From Rhizobium sophorae (GTDB lineage: Bacteria > Pseudomonadota > Alphaproteobacteria > Rhizobiales > Rhizobiaceae): 64,000 bases of DNA. Within the stretch, counting starts at the first letter, position 1, and each line of letters begins with the position of its first letter. The stretch covers positions 248,001-312,000 of the forward strand of contig NZ_JABFCN010000030.1 of assembly GCF_013087515.1 (NCBI RefSeq), in the 5' to 3' direction. Positions 1 to 7,800 of the stretch are shown here, one piece after another. A program made the translations under genes and the position numbers. The notes below the pieces were generated by a model, which saw nothing but the letters and a program-made list of their open reading frames with translations, did no database searches and was not told the DNA's origin.

Positions 1-413
1 ATGATGCGGCCGCCTTCGTTCATATGTCTTGCCGCTGCCTGGATGCCGACGAAGGCAGCGCGGACATTAATGGCAAACATCCGGTCGAAATCTTCGAGCG
101 AATAGTCATCGAGCGGGTTGAGGATGAGAATCCCGGCATTGCTGACGAGAATGTCGAGACCGCCAAAGGTTTCGGCTGTCAGCGCGACGGCATCCTGTAC
201 GGCCTTCGCATCGGCACTGTCGGCCCGGATCGACAGCGCCCTGCTGCCAGCAGCCTCCAGCTCGGCGACGATCGCCTTCGCCCTGTGCTCGGAGCTGGAA
301 TAGGTGAAGGCGACGGCGGCGCCGTCAGCGGCAAGTCTTCGGACGATGGCGGCACCGATGCCGCGCGAGCCGCCGGTAACGAGGGCGATCTTGGTCGAAA
401 GGGGTTGAGACAT
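1..413 (-). CDS. SDR family oxidoreductase, 3' end cut off by the window
   Basis: The minus strand is open from an ATG at 413 to the window edge, giving about 137 residues of a short-chain dehydrogenase. The N-terminal dinucleotide-binding glycine motif TGGSRGIG is near residue 13, and the NAG motif (read as SNAGI) comes near residue 90. The catalytic YxxxK lies outside the window. Proteins of this family reduce or oxidise carbonyl/hydroxyl substrates with NAD(P)H; the substrate cannot be told. It lies 70 bp downstream of a TetR regulator on the same strand, and a site at 430-449 resembles the one in front of that regulator, so it is probably the regulator's target. The family is sure; the specific role is unknown. 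Confidence 0.85.
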   Translation of the reverse strand, partial: MSQPLSTKIALVTGGSRGIGAAIVRRLAADGAAVAFTYSSSEHRAKAIVAELEAAGSRALSIRADSADAKAVQDAVALTAETFGGLDILVSNAGILILNPLDDYSLEDFDRMFAINVRAAFVGIQAAARHMNEGGRI

Positions 414-429
414 GCAGGTTTCCTTTGTT

Positions 430-449
430 TTGGATTGATCAGTCTAGAA
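430..449. promoter_or_regulatory. Putative TetR operator in front of the SDR gene
   Basis: This 20-bp site lies 17 bp upstream of the SDR start codon. It matches the site at 1082-1101 at 16 of 20 positions in the same orientation and keeps an imperfect dyad. The shared site suggests that one regulator, the adjacent TetR protein, controls both promoters. This is inference from sequence only. Confidence 0.5.
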
Positions 450-483
450 TTTCCCATGGAAAACCAGTTCGATGTTCCCCTTG

Positions 484-1062
484 TTAGCGGAGGCCTCTGA
501 TTGCCATGTGTGCGATACCGCGGAGCGTCTCGGGTGGGGCGCCGTTTCGGGCGCTGACTTTCATTCCGGACAGAGTAGCGCCGAGAAACGGAATGGCGTC
601 GGCGATATCGATATCTGTTGCGAGATCTCCGGTCCTGCGAGCCTCTCCGAGAAGGCTCTCGATCGCCGCGTGAAGCGCGTGGCCGGCGCTGTCGGTAAGA
701 GCTGCGACCTCGGCATCGGTGCGGCCGAACTCACAAATGGCGCTGACACCGAGGCAGCCGCGCCGCGCCTCGGCAGCGGGACGCGAGGCGAAGGCGACAA
801 GAGCGCCTTCCAGCGCCTCGATCGGCCGGCCCTCGCGGCGAAGATCGGCGATGATCTTGTCGATGCTCTCCACATTGTAGCGCTTCAGCGCTTCCAGATA
901 GAGGCCGCGCTTGTCGCCGAAGGTGTCGTACATGCTTTGCCGGCTGATCTTCATCGCCGTCAGCAATTCCTCGGTCGAGGTGCCTTCATAGCCGTGCTCG
1001 GAAAATACGCCGATGGCGGCATGAAGGGCGGTGTCGCGATCAAATTCCTTGTGTCGTGCCAT
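484..1062 (-). CDS. TetR/AcrR family transcriptional regulator
   Basis: The 192-residue protein has the usual TetR size. A helix-turn-helix covers roughly residues 8-55 (FSEHGYEGTSTEELLTAMK followed by SRQSMYDTFGDKRGLY), and the rest is a helical ligand-binding domain with a TetR_C-like pattern. TetR proteins are dimeric repressors released by small ligands. It is upstream of, and on the same strand as, the truncated SDR gene. Related operator-like sites lie in front of both genes, so autoregulation plus control of the SDR gene is likely. The ligand cannot be inferred, but pairing with an oxidoreductase suggests a response to a reactive or toxic carbonyl-type compound. Confidence 0.9.
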   Translation of the reverse strand: MARHKEFDRDTALHAAIGVFSEHGYEGTSTEELLTAMKISRQSMYDTFGDKRGLYLEALKRYNVESIDKIIADLRREGRPIEALEGALVAFASRPAAEARRGCLGVSAICEFGRTDAEVAALTDSAGHALHAAIESLLGEARRTGDLATDIDIADAIPFLGATLSGMKVSARNGAPPETLRGIAHMAIRGLR

Positions 1063-1081
1063 GACCAGCCTTCTACCCTTA

Positions 1082-1101
1082 TTGGACTAATCTGTCCAGA
1101 A
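1082..1101. promoter_or_regulatory. Putative TetR operator in front of the tetR gene
   Basis: The core is TGGAC, six bases, then GTCCA, a clean dyad 20 bp upstream of the tetR start at 1062. A diverged copy (16/20 matches) sits in front of the SDR gene at 430-449. The position fits an autoregulatory operator. Confidence 0.55.
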
Positions 1102-1279
1102 TAAAATTAATGGCTTTTGGCGCTGCAGGGCAGCCATGCGCGCCTCCCCTTGAAATTTCCCCGATTTTGTGGTCTTGAGGCCGCCAATCTTCGCAGCGCT
1201 GTCTGTCATGCATGTTCAGGGACACTTCCCGCCCCTGGCAGCGCGCGCGCCCAGTATCAGTCCCAAGGAAAATGCGCCG

Positions 1280-2080
1280 ATGGCCCGTTCAGCTCTTCTC
1301 AATGTCATGGTTCAGGCTGCCCTTAAGGCAGGAAAGTCGCTGGGACGTGATTTCGGCGAAGTGCAGAACCTGCAGGTTTCCGTCAAAGGACCGGGCGATT
1401 TCGTTTCCACTGCTGACCGCAAGGCCGAAAAGATCGTCAGGGAAGAGCTGCTCAAGGCGCGTCCGACCTATGGCTTCCTCGGCGAGGAAAGCGAGGAAAT
1501 CAGGGGCACCGACGGTGCGCATCGCTGGATCGTCGACCCGCTCGACGGTACGACGAACTTCCTGCACGGCATCCCGGCCTTCGCTGTCTCGATCGCGCTC
1601 GAACGCAACGGCGAAATCGTCGCCGCTGTGATCTTCAATCCGGCGACCGACGAGCTCTATACCGCCGAGCGCGGTGGCGGCGCCTTCCTCAACGACCGGC
1701 GCCTGCGCGTCGCCGCGCGCCGGGCGCTGTCGGATTGCGTCATCGGCTGTGGCGTGCCGGCGCTCGGCAAGCGCAATCACGGCAAGTTCCTGGTCGAGCT
1801 TCGCCACGTTATGGGCGAAGTGGCAGGCATGCGGCGCCTGGGCTCGCCAACGCTCGATCTCGCCTATGTCGCGGCCGGGCGTTTCGACGGTTTCTGGGAA
1901 GCGGAGCTTGCGCCCTGGGACATGGCGGCCGGCATCCTGCTCATCCGCGAAGCCGGCGGTTTCGCCACCGACTGGGACGGCGGCGCAACGATGCTTGAGA
2001 GCGGCACGATCGTCGCCGGCAACGAGCTCATCCACAAGGCGCTGATCGAAGTCGTCAAGCGGCCGGTTCCCGCCAAGTGA
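1280..2080 (+). CDS. suhB: Inositol monophosphatase family protein (SuhB-like)
   Basis: A 266-residue protein of the Mg2+-dependent inositol monophosphatase family. The metal-binding set is visible: GEESEE near residue 68, then IVDPLDGTTNFLHG near residue 84, and the late WDMAAG motif near residue 212. The family hydrolyses inositol-1-phosphate and related sugar phosphates; in bacteria SuhB also influences RNA metabolism. I chose the ATG at 1280 because AAGGAA precedes it by about nine bases and the residues before it (open back to 1169) do not look like the family. It is followed after 112 bp by the channel/OmpA pair, probably separately transcribed. Confidence 0.9.
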   Translation: MARSALLNVMVQAALKAGKSLGRDFGEVQNLQVSVKGPGDFVSTADRKAEKIVREELLKARPTYGFLGEESEEIRGTDGAHRWIVDPLDGTTNFLHGIPAFAVSIALERNGEIVAAVIFNPATDELYTAERGGGAFLNDRRLRVAARRALSDCVIGCGVPALGKRNHGKFLVELRHVMGEVAGMRRLGSPTLDLAYVAAGRFDGFWEAELAPWDMAAGILLIREAGGFATDWDGGATMLESGTIVAGNELIHKALIEVVKRPVPAK

Positions 2081-2192
2081 CCGAACGAAAATCTGGCTGT
2101 TGTAAAGTCACGGTTTTCTCCCCGGCATACTTCAATTCGGCACAATGTTGCTCTAGTCTCCGCCGGCAGGGAATGCGGAGGCTGCGTAACCT

Positions 2193-3296
2193 ATGGAAAA
2201 TGTGAATGTGGCGGAGATCGGCTCCACCGAAAAGACGGCAGGCGCTTATGCCCACAGGCTTTCAAGCCCCATGCCCTTCCTCTGGACGATGCTGCTTTTC
2301 CTCGTCATCGTCGGTTTTATAGCCGCCATCCTCTTCCGGCAGACGCAGACCGCCTTTATGCACAATCCGGGCCTCAATGGCCTGATCGTCGGCGTTCTCG
2401 CGGTCGGAATCATCCTTGTTTTCAACCATGTACTGGCGCTTCGCCCCGAGGTGCGCTGGTTCAATTCGTTCCGTGCCGCCGGCAGCGCCGACAAGGTCAA
2501 CCGCAATCCGCGGCTGCTTGCGCCAATGCGGGCGCTGCTCGGCAGCCGCAAGTCCTCACTGGCGCTGTCGACGACGGCGCTGCGCTCGATCCTCGATTCG
2601 ATCGCCACCCGCCTCGACGAATCGCGCGACGTTTCGCGCTACCTGATCGGCCTCCTGGTCTTCCTCGGCCTGCTCGGCACCTTCTGGGGCCTCATCGGCA
2701 CAATCGGTTCGATCAGCATCGTCATCCAGTCGCTCGATGCTGGCTCGAACGGCACCGGAGACGTGCTCTCGGCGCTGAAGGAAGGGCTTTCCACGCCGCT
2801 TTCGGGCATGGGCCAGGCCTTCTCCTCCTCGCTGCTCGGCCTTTCCGGTTCGCTCATTCTCGGCTTTCTCGACCTGCAGGCGGGCCGCGCGCAAAACCGC
2901 TTCTACATGGAGTTGGAAAACTGGCTGTCCTCGGTCACGGATGTCGGCTCCGATCTTGCCCCGGCTCTGGAGGCCGTTTCCGGCGCGTCCTCGGACGACA
3001 TGCGCGCGCTCTCCGATTATCTGCGCAAGGTCTCCGAAGAGGGCGGCGCCGGCAGCCAGCGCTCCGTCGCCGCCATGGCAAGCCTTGCCGAAGGTATTCA
3101 GGGCCTCGTCAAGAACATGCGCAACGAACAGCAGATGCTGCGCGACTGGATCGAGGCACAGCAGGACGAGGCCAAGGCGATGCGTCGCACGCTCGACCGG
3201 CTCGCCGAACGCATCGGCGTGCAGGAGCGCGCCGGCGAGAGGGGCGAGCGGTCGCGCGACCGCGCCAGCCAGGCCGAGAAGAGCGAGGGCAAGTAA
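2193..3296 (+). CDS. MotA/TolQ/ExbB-like proton channel protein
   Basis: The 367-residue membrane protein has hydrophobic segments near residues 27-50, 60-80, 145-170 and 205-225. The last two flank the glycine/serine-rich region typical of MotA/TolQ/ExbB channels (LLGTFWGLIGTIG and LSGMGQAFSSSLLGLSGSL). A charged C-terminal tail rich in Arg and Glu follows. It is encoded three bases before an OmpA-domain protein with one N-terminal membrane segment, so the two should form a stator-like complex that uses proton flow to act on the cell wall. It is not the Tol system, which is complete at 52.8-58.7 kb, and no flagellar gene is nearby. The function is not established. Confidence 0.8.
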   Translation: MENVNVAEIGSTEKTAGAYAHRLSSPMPFLWTMLLFLVIVGFIAAILFRQTQTAFMHNPGLNGLIVGVLAVGIILVFNHVLALRPEVRWFNSFRAAGSADKVNRNPRLLAPMRALLGSRKSSLALSTTALRSILDSIATRLDESRDVSRYLIGLLVFLGLLGTFWGLIGTIGSISIVIQSLDAGSNGTGDVLSALKEGLSTPLSGMGQAFSSSLLGLSGSLILGFLDLQAGRAQNRFYMELENWLSSVTDVGSDLAPALEAVSGASSDDMRALSDYLRKVSEEGGAGSQRSVAAMASLAEGIQGLVKNMRNEQQMLRDWIEAQQDEAKAMRRTLDRLAERIGVQERAGERGERSRDRASQAEKSEGK

Positions 3297-3299
3297 GCC

Positions 3300-4331
3300 A
3301 TGGCTCTTGCCCGCAACCGGCGCCGCGAACGCACGGTGGATTACTGGCCGGGCTTCGTCGACGCGCTGTCGACGCTGCTCATCTCGATCATGTTCCTGCT
3401 GACGGTCTTCGTCGTCGGGCAGTTCATCCTCAGCCGCGAGATCAGCGGACGCGATGAGGTGCTCAATCGCCTCAACAGCCAGATCAACGAGCTGACGCAG
3501 CTTCTGGCGCTCGAAAAGGGCAGCAACCAGGATCTCCAGGATTCGGTCGCCAATCTGCAGGCTTCGCTTGCCACCGCCGAAGGCGACCGTTCGCGACTGC
3601 AGGCGCTGCTGAATGCCGGTTCGGGCGGTCAGGATGCGGCGCAGAAGCGGATCGGGGCGATGACGCAGGAGCTCGACCAGCAGAAGCAGGTGAGCGAGCG
3701 GGCGCTCAGCCAGGTCGAACTGCTGAACCAGCAGATCGCAGCGCTTCGCAGCCAGATCGCCGCCGTCGAAGCAGCCCTTCAGGCGTCCGAAGAGAAAGAC
3801 CGGGTGTCGCAGACCAAGATCGCCGATCTCGGCAGCCGGCTCAACGTGGCGCTCGCCGCGCGCGTCCAGGAGCTGAACCGCTACCGCTCCGACTTCTTCG
3901 GCCGTCTGCGCGAGATCCTTTCGGACCGCGAAAATATCCGCATCGTCGGCGACCGGTTCGTCTTCCAGTCGGAAGTCCTGTTTCCCTCGGGCGGCGCCGA
4001 TCTCAACCCGGAGGGGCAGACGGAAATGGCGAAGCTTGCCGCCGCCCTTCTCGATCTTGCCAAGGAAATTCCACCGGAGATCAACTGGGTGCTGCGCGTC
4101 GACGGGCATACCGACAATGTGCCGCTTGGCGGTACGGGCCGCTATCGCGACAATTGGGAACTCTCCTCGGCGCGCGCGATTTCGGTCGTCAAGTTCCTGA
4201 TCGCACGGGGCGTGCCGGCCGACCGGCTGGTTGCCGCAGGCTTCGGCGAGTTCCAGCCAATCGCGCCGGGCGATACGCCGGATGCGCGCTCTACCAATCG
4301 CCGCATCGAGCTGAAGCTGACCGAGAAGTGA
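3300..4331 (+). CDS. OmpA-domain, MotB-like peptidoglycan-binding protein with coiled coil
   Basis: The 343-residue protein has an N-terminal membrane helix (about residues 22-46, LSTLLISIMFLLTVFVVG). A long Gln/Leu/Glu-rich coiled coil follows to about residue 190. An OmpA/MotB peptidoglycan-binding domain ends the protein (VDGHTDNVPLG near residue 265, then NWELSSARAISVVKFL and STNRRIEL). The layout matches the partner subunit of a MotAB-type stator and the gene follows the channel gene with only three bases between. Its stop codon abuts the stop of the convergent sigma-factor gene with no spacer. Many rhizobia carry this pair, but I know of no assigned function. Confidence 0.82.
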   Translation: MALARNRRRERTVDYWPGFVDALSTLLISIMFLLTVFVVGQFILSREISGRDEVLNRLNSQINELTQLLALEKGSNQDLQDSVANLQASLATAEGDRSRLQALLNAGSGGQDAAQKRIGAMTQELDQQKQVSERALSQVELLNQQIAALRSQIAAVEAALQASEEKDRVSQTKIADLGSRLNVALAARVQELNRYRSDFFGRLREILSDRENIRIVGDRFVFQSEVLFPSGGADLNPEGQTEMAKLAAALLDLAKEIPPEINWVLRVDGHTDNVPLGGTGRYRDNWELSSARAISVVKFLIARGVPADRLVAAGFGEFQPIAPGDTPDARSTNRRIELKLTEK

Positions 4332-5582
4332 TTAACCTGATATCGCTTGCCGCGCTTCCTTTAGCCGACCGGCAAGAAAATCGCGCACGGCGGGGCTGTC
4401 GCTGAGACCGATCGCTGTCATATAGGAATCGGCTGCCGCGGTATCATCGCCGGCCTGGGTTAGGAGAAAGGCACGCACGGCCCAGTAGGGCTGGTAGCTT
4501 GTAATGTCATGCGGATCGAGCTTGTCGAGCTGCTCCAGCCCGGCAACGGCGCTCGAGGCCCTGCCGATTACTGCAGCCTGGCTGACCCGTGCACCCAGCG
4601 TTGGCTTCATCATCACCAGCGCCGCGTAGAGTGTCGTCAGTGCCTGCCAGTCTGTCGCTCCTGACAGCCGGCGCGCCGCATGCACGGACTGGATCGCCGC
4701 CTGGCACTGGAAGGGGCCGAAACGGTCGAAGCCGCTGGCCTTGCGCAGCAGTGCATCCGCCTCGGCAATCATGATCGCGTTCCACGCGGCCGCGTCCTGC
4801 TCGTCCAGCGGCACATATCGGCCGCTATCGTCGCGCCGGGCGCTGCGGCGGGCTTCGCAGTGGAGCATCAGCGACAGCAGGCCGATCGCTTCCGGTTCGT
4901 CCGGCAGCACCGTCAGAAGCGCACGGCCGAGCCAGATCGCCTCGCCGGCAAGCGAAGGGTGTTCGTTCTCTCCGTCGAGACCGTCCCAGCTGAGGCCGTA
5001 GGCCGCGTAGATCGCCGAGAGCACCGCGGCAAGCCGCCCGGGCAAGGCGGGGCGAGGCGGGACGGCGAAGGGAATGCCGGCATTCCTGATCTTCACCTTG
5101 GCCCGCACCAGCCGCTGGCTCATCGCCTCCGGTGAGACGATGAACGATCGGGCGATGGTCTTTGCCTCGATGCCGAGAACGGTCTGCAGCATCAGCGCCG
5201 TATGCACGGAGCTGTCGATGGCGGGGTGGGTGCAGGCGAAGAGCAGCTTCAGCCGCTCATCGGGAAAGACGGCGTTACCGGTCTCGTTCATGCGTTCCTC
5301 GGCCTCCTCGAAGGCGACCGATATCGTCGTTTGCGCATTGGCCTCAACGGTGCGGTGGCGGGCCGCCTGCATGAGGTTGCGGCGGGCGGCCACCAGCAGC
5401 CAAGCTTCCGGATTGCCGGGAATGCCGCGCTCCGGCCAGACGCGAAGGGCCGAAGCCAGCGCTTCCGACAATGCATCTTCTGCCGCCGGCACGTCGTGCG
5501 AGCGGGCGGCGAGGAAGGCGATCAGCTTGCCGTAGGACTGACGCGCCACCTTTTCGGCGGCGCGTCCGGCATCGAGCGGCAT
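4332..5582 (-). CDS. ECF sigma factor with long C-terminal extension (ECF42 type)
   Basis: The 416-residue protein starts with a sigma-70 region 2-like domain (about residues 10-80, with AEDALSEALASAL and GNPEAWLLVAARRNLM). A sigma region 4-like helix-turn-helix follows (about 120-170, LGIEAKTIARSFIVSPEAMSQR is its core). A roughly 240-residue helical extension ends the protein (DUF6596/TPR-like), far longer than ordinary ECF factors. This layout and the YCII-domain gene seven bases upstream are the hallmarks of the ECF42 group, whose members pair with DGPF/YCII proteins instead of a membrane anti-sigma factor. The extension is thought to be needed for activity. The target genes are unknown. 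Confidence 0.85.
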   Translation of the reverse strand: MPLDAGRAAEKVARQSYGKLIAFLAARSHDVPAAEDALSEALASALRVWPERGIPGNPEAWLLVAARRNLMQAARHRTVEANAQTTISVAFEEAEERMNETGNAVFPDERLKLLFACTHPAIDSSVHTALMLQTVLGIEAKTIARSFIVSPEAMSQRLVRAKVKIRNAGIPFAVPPRPALPGRLAAVLSAIYAAYGLSWDGLDGENEHPSLAGEAIWLGRALLTVLPDEPEAIGLLSLMLHCEARRSARRDDSGRYVPLDEQDAAAWNAIMIAEADALLRKASGFDRFGPFQCQAAIQSVHAARRLSGATDWQALTTLYAALVMMKPTLGARVSQAAVIGRASSAVAGLEQLDKLDPHDITSYQPYWAVRAFLLTQAGDDTAAADSYMTAIGLSDSPAVRDFLAGRLKEARQAISG

Positions 5583-5589
5583 GACCGCC

Positions 5590-5928
5590 TCACATCTGCA
5601 GGCGCGGGCGCACCTCGACCGAACCCTTGTCGGAGATCGGAACGCGGGTTGCCCATTCGAGCGCGGTGTCGATGTCAGGGACGTCGATCAGATAGAAGCC
5701 GCCGAGCTGCTCCTTGCCGTCCGGATAGGGGCCGTCCTGGACATCGTGCTCCTCGCCTTTGCGGCGCACGATCGTGCCGGTCTCCGGGCCTGTCAGCCCC
5801 GCACCGCCGGTCATGATCCCTGCCTGGGCGAGCGCCTTGCTGTAGGCGACCCAACCGTCGCGATAGGCGGGATCGGCGCGGCGAGCGAAATCCTCGGCGG
5901 CTTCGCGAATGATGAGAGCATATTGCAT
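5590..5928 (-). CDS. YCII (DGPF) domain protein
   Basis: A 112-residue single-domain YCII-related protein containing the family DGPYPDGKEQLGGFYLIDV core (around residues 66-84). The ATG at 5928 is preceded by AGGAGT at good distance; a longer reading frame back to 6171 has no support. It begins an operon with the ECF42-type sigma factor (7 bp apart). Such DGPF proteins always accompany ECF42 sigma factors, but their biochemical role is not settled. A perfect dyad at 5972-5989 lies in the promoter region. Confidence 0.85.
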   Translation of the reverse strand: MQYALIIREAAEDFARRADPAYRDGWVAYSKALAQAGIMTGGAGLTGPETGTIVRRKGEEHDVQDGPYPDGKEQLGGFYLIDVPDIDTALEWATRVPISDKGSVEVRPRLQM

Positions 5929-5971
5929 GGAAAACTCCTGATCTCGTTGTTGGCGTTGATCCGGGCATGCC

Positions 5972-5989
5972 GATATCGGGACCGATATC
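5972..5989. promoter_or_regulatory. Perfect dyad upstream of the YCII/sigma operon
   Basis: GATATCGG, two bases, then CCGATATC: two perfect eight-base arms located 43 bp upstream of the YCII start codon. The position fits an operator or an autoregulated promoter element. Which protein would bind is unknown. Confidence 0.35.
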
Positions 5990-6194
5990 CCGAAAGCCGT
6001 GAAGCCCGGGGGAACGGGGCGGCCGTTCCGAAACAATGAGGCGCGGCCACCGGTCGTTTCGACATGGCTTTCAAAAAATATGCGAAAAAGAAAAATGGCG
6101 CCGAAAATCGCAAGCGGGCCGGGCTCAAGGGCGTCGGCGCTGCTCAAGGGCGCGAGAGGGCAGGGCGGCAATCACGCCGCCGCTGCCGGTCTGC

Positions 6195-6383
6195 TCAGGA
6201 CTCGGCCTTCGTCTGGTCGACGACCTCGGCGCTTGGCGTGTTCTTCTTGATGGATTCGATGGCACTCACGGCGGACGCCTTCGCCTTGTAGCCTTCGGAC
6301 AGGAACATGGTTTCCCCGTTCGATGCCTTGAAGCGGAAGCGGAACTCGCCGGCCTTATCCTTATAGACTTCGAATTTATACAT
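6195..6383 (-). CDS. DUF1508 (YegP-like) small protein
   Basis: A 62-residue protein starting MYKFEVYKDKAGEFRFRFKA, the standard start of the DUF1508 fold, followed by NGETMFLSEGY. It holds one copy of the motif, whereas E. coli YegP has two. The start at 6383 has GGGAGA six bases before it; the ATG 36 bases further upstream has no support. Function is unknown; family members are abundant small soluble proteins. Confidence 0.85.
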   Translation of the reverse strand: MYKFEVYKDKAGEFRFRFKASNGETMFLSEGYKAKASAVSAIESIKKNTPSAEVVDQTKAES

Positions 6384-6612
6384 AGATGTCTCCCGAAATC
6401 CCAAAACGCTGAATTGCAACCATCAGCTTAGTCGAGGCTAGATCAAAATGGCGAGCTTTTCCACTGCCTTAATCAGGAATGGGTTGCTTAGCGTCCAATT
6501 GTCACCGTTTCCATTGGGCGCAAGCGAATGAATACGCCGGCGCCTATGCCCCGGGAGCAGGATGATTTCAGGCCGGGCCAGCCTGAAATCTGATTCCGGT
6601 TCTCAATTAAAG

Positions 6613-6658
6613 AGCATGATGCCATCCGAAAACCGCTCACACTTTTCGGCATCATGCT
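6613..6658. repeat. Inverted repeat, rhizobial intergenic palindrome and possible terminator
   Basis: AGCATGATGCC at 6613-6623 pairs with GGCATCATGCT at 6648-6658, and inside it CCGAAAA pairs with TTTTCGG. The loop holds the motif AACCGCTCACACTTTT, which recurs in related form near 11316-11332. On the minus strand it lies just beyond the stop of the TctC gene and may end its transcript. The stretch 6384-6612 holds nothing else I recognise. Confidence 0.5.
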
Positions 6659-6664
6659 TTGGCA

Positions 6665-7657
6665 TCACTCCATCTGAATGTTCGCGCCCTTGACGACCGG
6701 TCCCCATTTGGCGAGCTCGGCCTTCACATGGGCGGCGAGTTCCTCCGGCGTCGAGCCGACGATGGTGGCGCTGAATTCCTTCATCCGTTCCGCGACGGCA
6801 GGGTCGGCGAGCGCTTTCTTGGCCGAGGCGTTAAGGCGGATCACGACCTCGCTCGGCGTCTTGGCCGGGGCGAAAAGCGCGTTCCAGGTGTAGGTCTCGT
6901 AACCTGGAATGCCTGACTCGGCGACGGTCGGTACGTCGGGGAAGGAGGGCGCGCGCTCAGCCGTGGTCACCGCCAGCGCCCGCAGAGTGCCGGCCTTGAT
7001 GTGGCTCGACGAGGAGGGCAGGTTGTCGAACATGATCGGCACCTGGTTGCCGATGACGTCGTTCAATGCCGGGCCGGCGCCCTTATAGGGGATGTGCTGC
7101 ATGCTGACACCCGCCATGGACTTGAAGAGTTCACCGGAAAGATGCAGCGGCGTGCCGTTGCCCGACGAGGCGTAGCTGTATTTGTCGGGCTCGGCCTTCA
7201 GCAGCGCGACCAACTCCTGCACGGTCTTTGCCGGCAGTTCCGGATTGACCACCAGCACATTCGGTACGATGACGAGCAGCGAGATCGGTGCGAAATCCTT
7301 TTCGGCGTCATATGGCGTCGATTTCAGGATCAGCGGATTGAGGGCGTGGGTCGCGACCGTGCCCATCAGGATGGTGTAGCCGTCTGGTTCGGCGCGGGCG
7401 ACGTTACCGGCGCCGAGATTGCCGCCGGCGCCGGCTACGTTCTGGACGATCACTTGCTGGCCGAGATCCTCCGACATCTTCTGCGCGACGATGCGGGCGA
7501 CGACGTCGGTCGAGCCGCCGGCCGCGAACGGCACGACCATGGTGATCGCGCGATCGGGGAAATCCGCAGCAGTGGCAGACGCGCCGACGGCAAGGGCCGC
7601 AAGCACACCGAAACCGAGCGCAAGGCCCGTACGTCGCGTTATATCGGAAAGCGCCAT
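6665..7657 (-). CDS. Bug/TctC-type periplasmic solute-binding protein
   Basis: The 330-residue protein has an N-terminal signal peptide (about residues 1-30, ending VGASATAADF). The mature part is a Bug-family receptor: PDRAITMVVPFAAGGSTDVV at the start, AGAGGNLGAGNVARAEPDGY in the middle, and PYKGAGPALNDVIGNQV later. Such proteins bind carboxylates or related small molecules for tripartite tricarboxylate transporters. No TctA or TctB membrane gene is next to it, so it is an orphan receptor. The ligand cannot be read from sequence. Confidence 0.88.
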   Translation of the reverse strand: MALSDITRRTGLALGFGVLAALAVGASATAADFPDRAITMVVPFAAGGSTDVVARIVAQKMSEDLGQQVIVQNVAGAGGNLGAGNVARAEPDGYTILMGTVATHALNPLILKSTPYDAEKDFAPISLLVIVPNVLVVNPELPAKTVQELVALLKAEPDKYSYASSGNGTPLHLSGELFKSMAGVSMQHIPYKGAGPALNDVIGNQVPIMFDNLPSSSSHIKAGTLRALAVTTAERAPSFPDVPTVAESGIPGYETYTWNALFAPAKTPSEVVIRLNASAKKALADPAVAERMKEFSATIVGSTPEELAAHVKAELAKWGPVVKGANIQME

Positions 7658-7800
7658 TCCTATCTCCTCCCAAGGATTTCAGCAGCAATATCCCCACCCC
7701 GGGGAATGAAGAGGTTAGGGCAGGAAGCGCGAAAGACAACCGCAGAGAAGCGCGGCGGGTTCAGACTTTAGTCGCTGTTGGCGGAAGAAGTGCGCGCCGG

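Noticed and set aside
2556-4109. Long minus-strand reading frame across the channel/OmpA genes
   Set aside because: It is antisense to two clear membrane-protein genes, has no start signal and no family character.
2193-4331. Zorya-type anti-phage defence
   Set aside because: Only ZorA/ZorB-like genes are present. The neighbours are suhB and an ECF sigma factor; no ZorC, ZorD or ZorE is found.
6665-7657. Complete tripartite tricarboxylate transporter
   Set aside because: Only the binding-protein gene is here; no TctA or TctB gene lies on either side.
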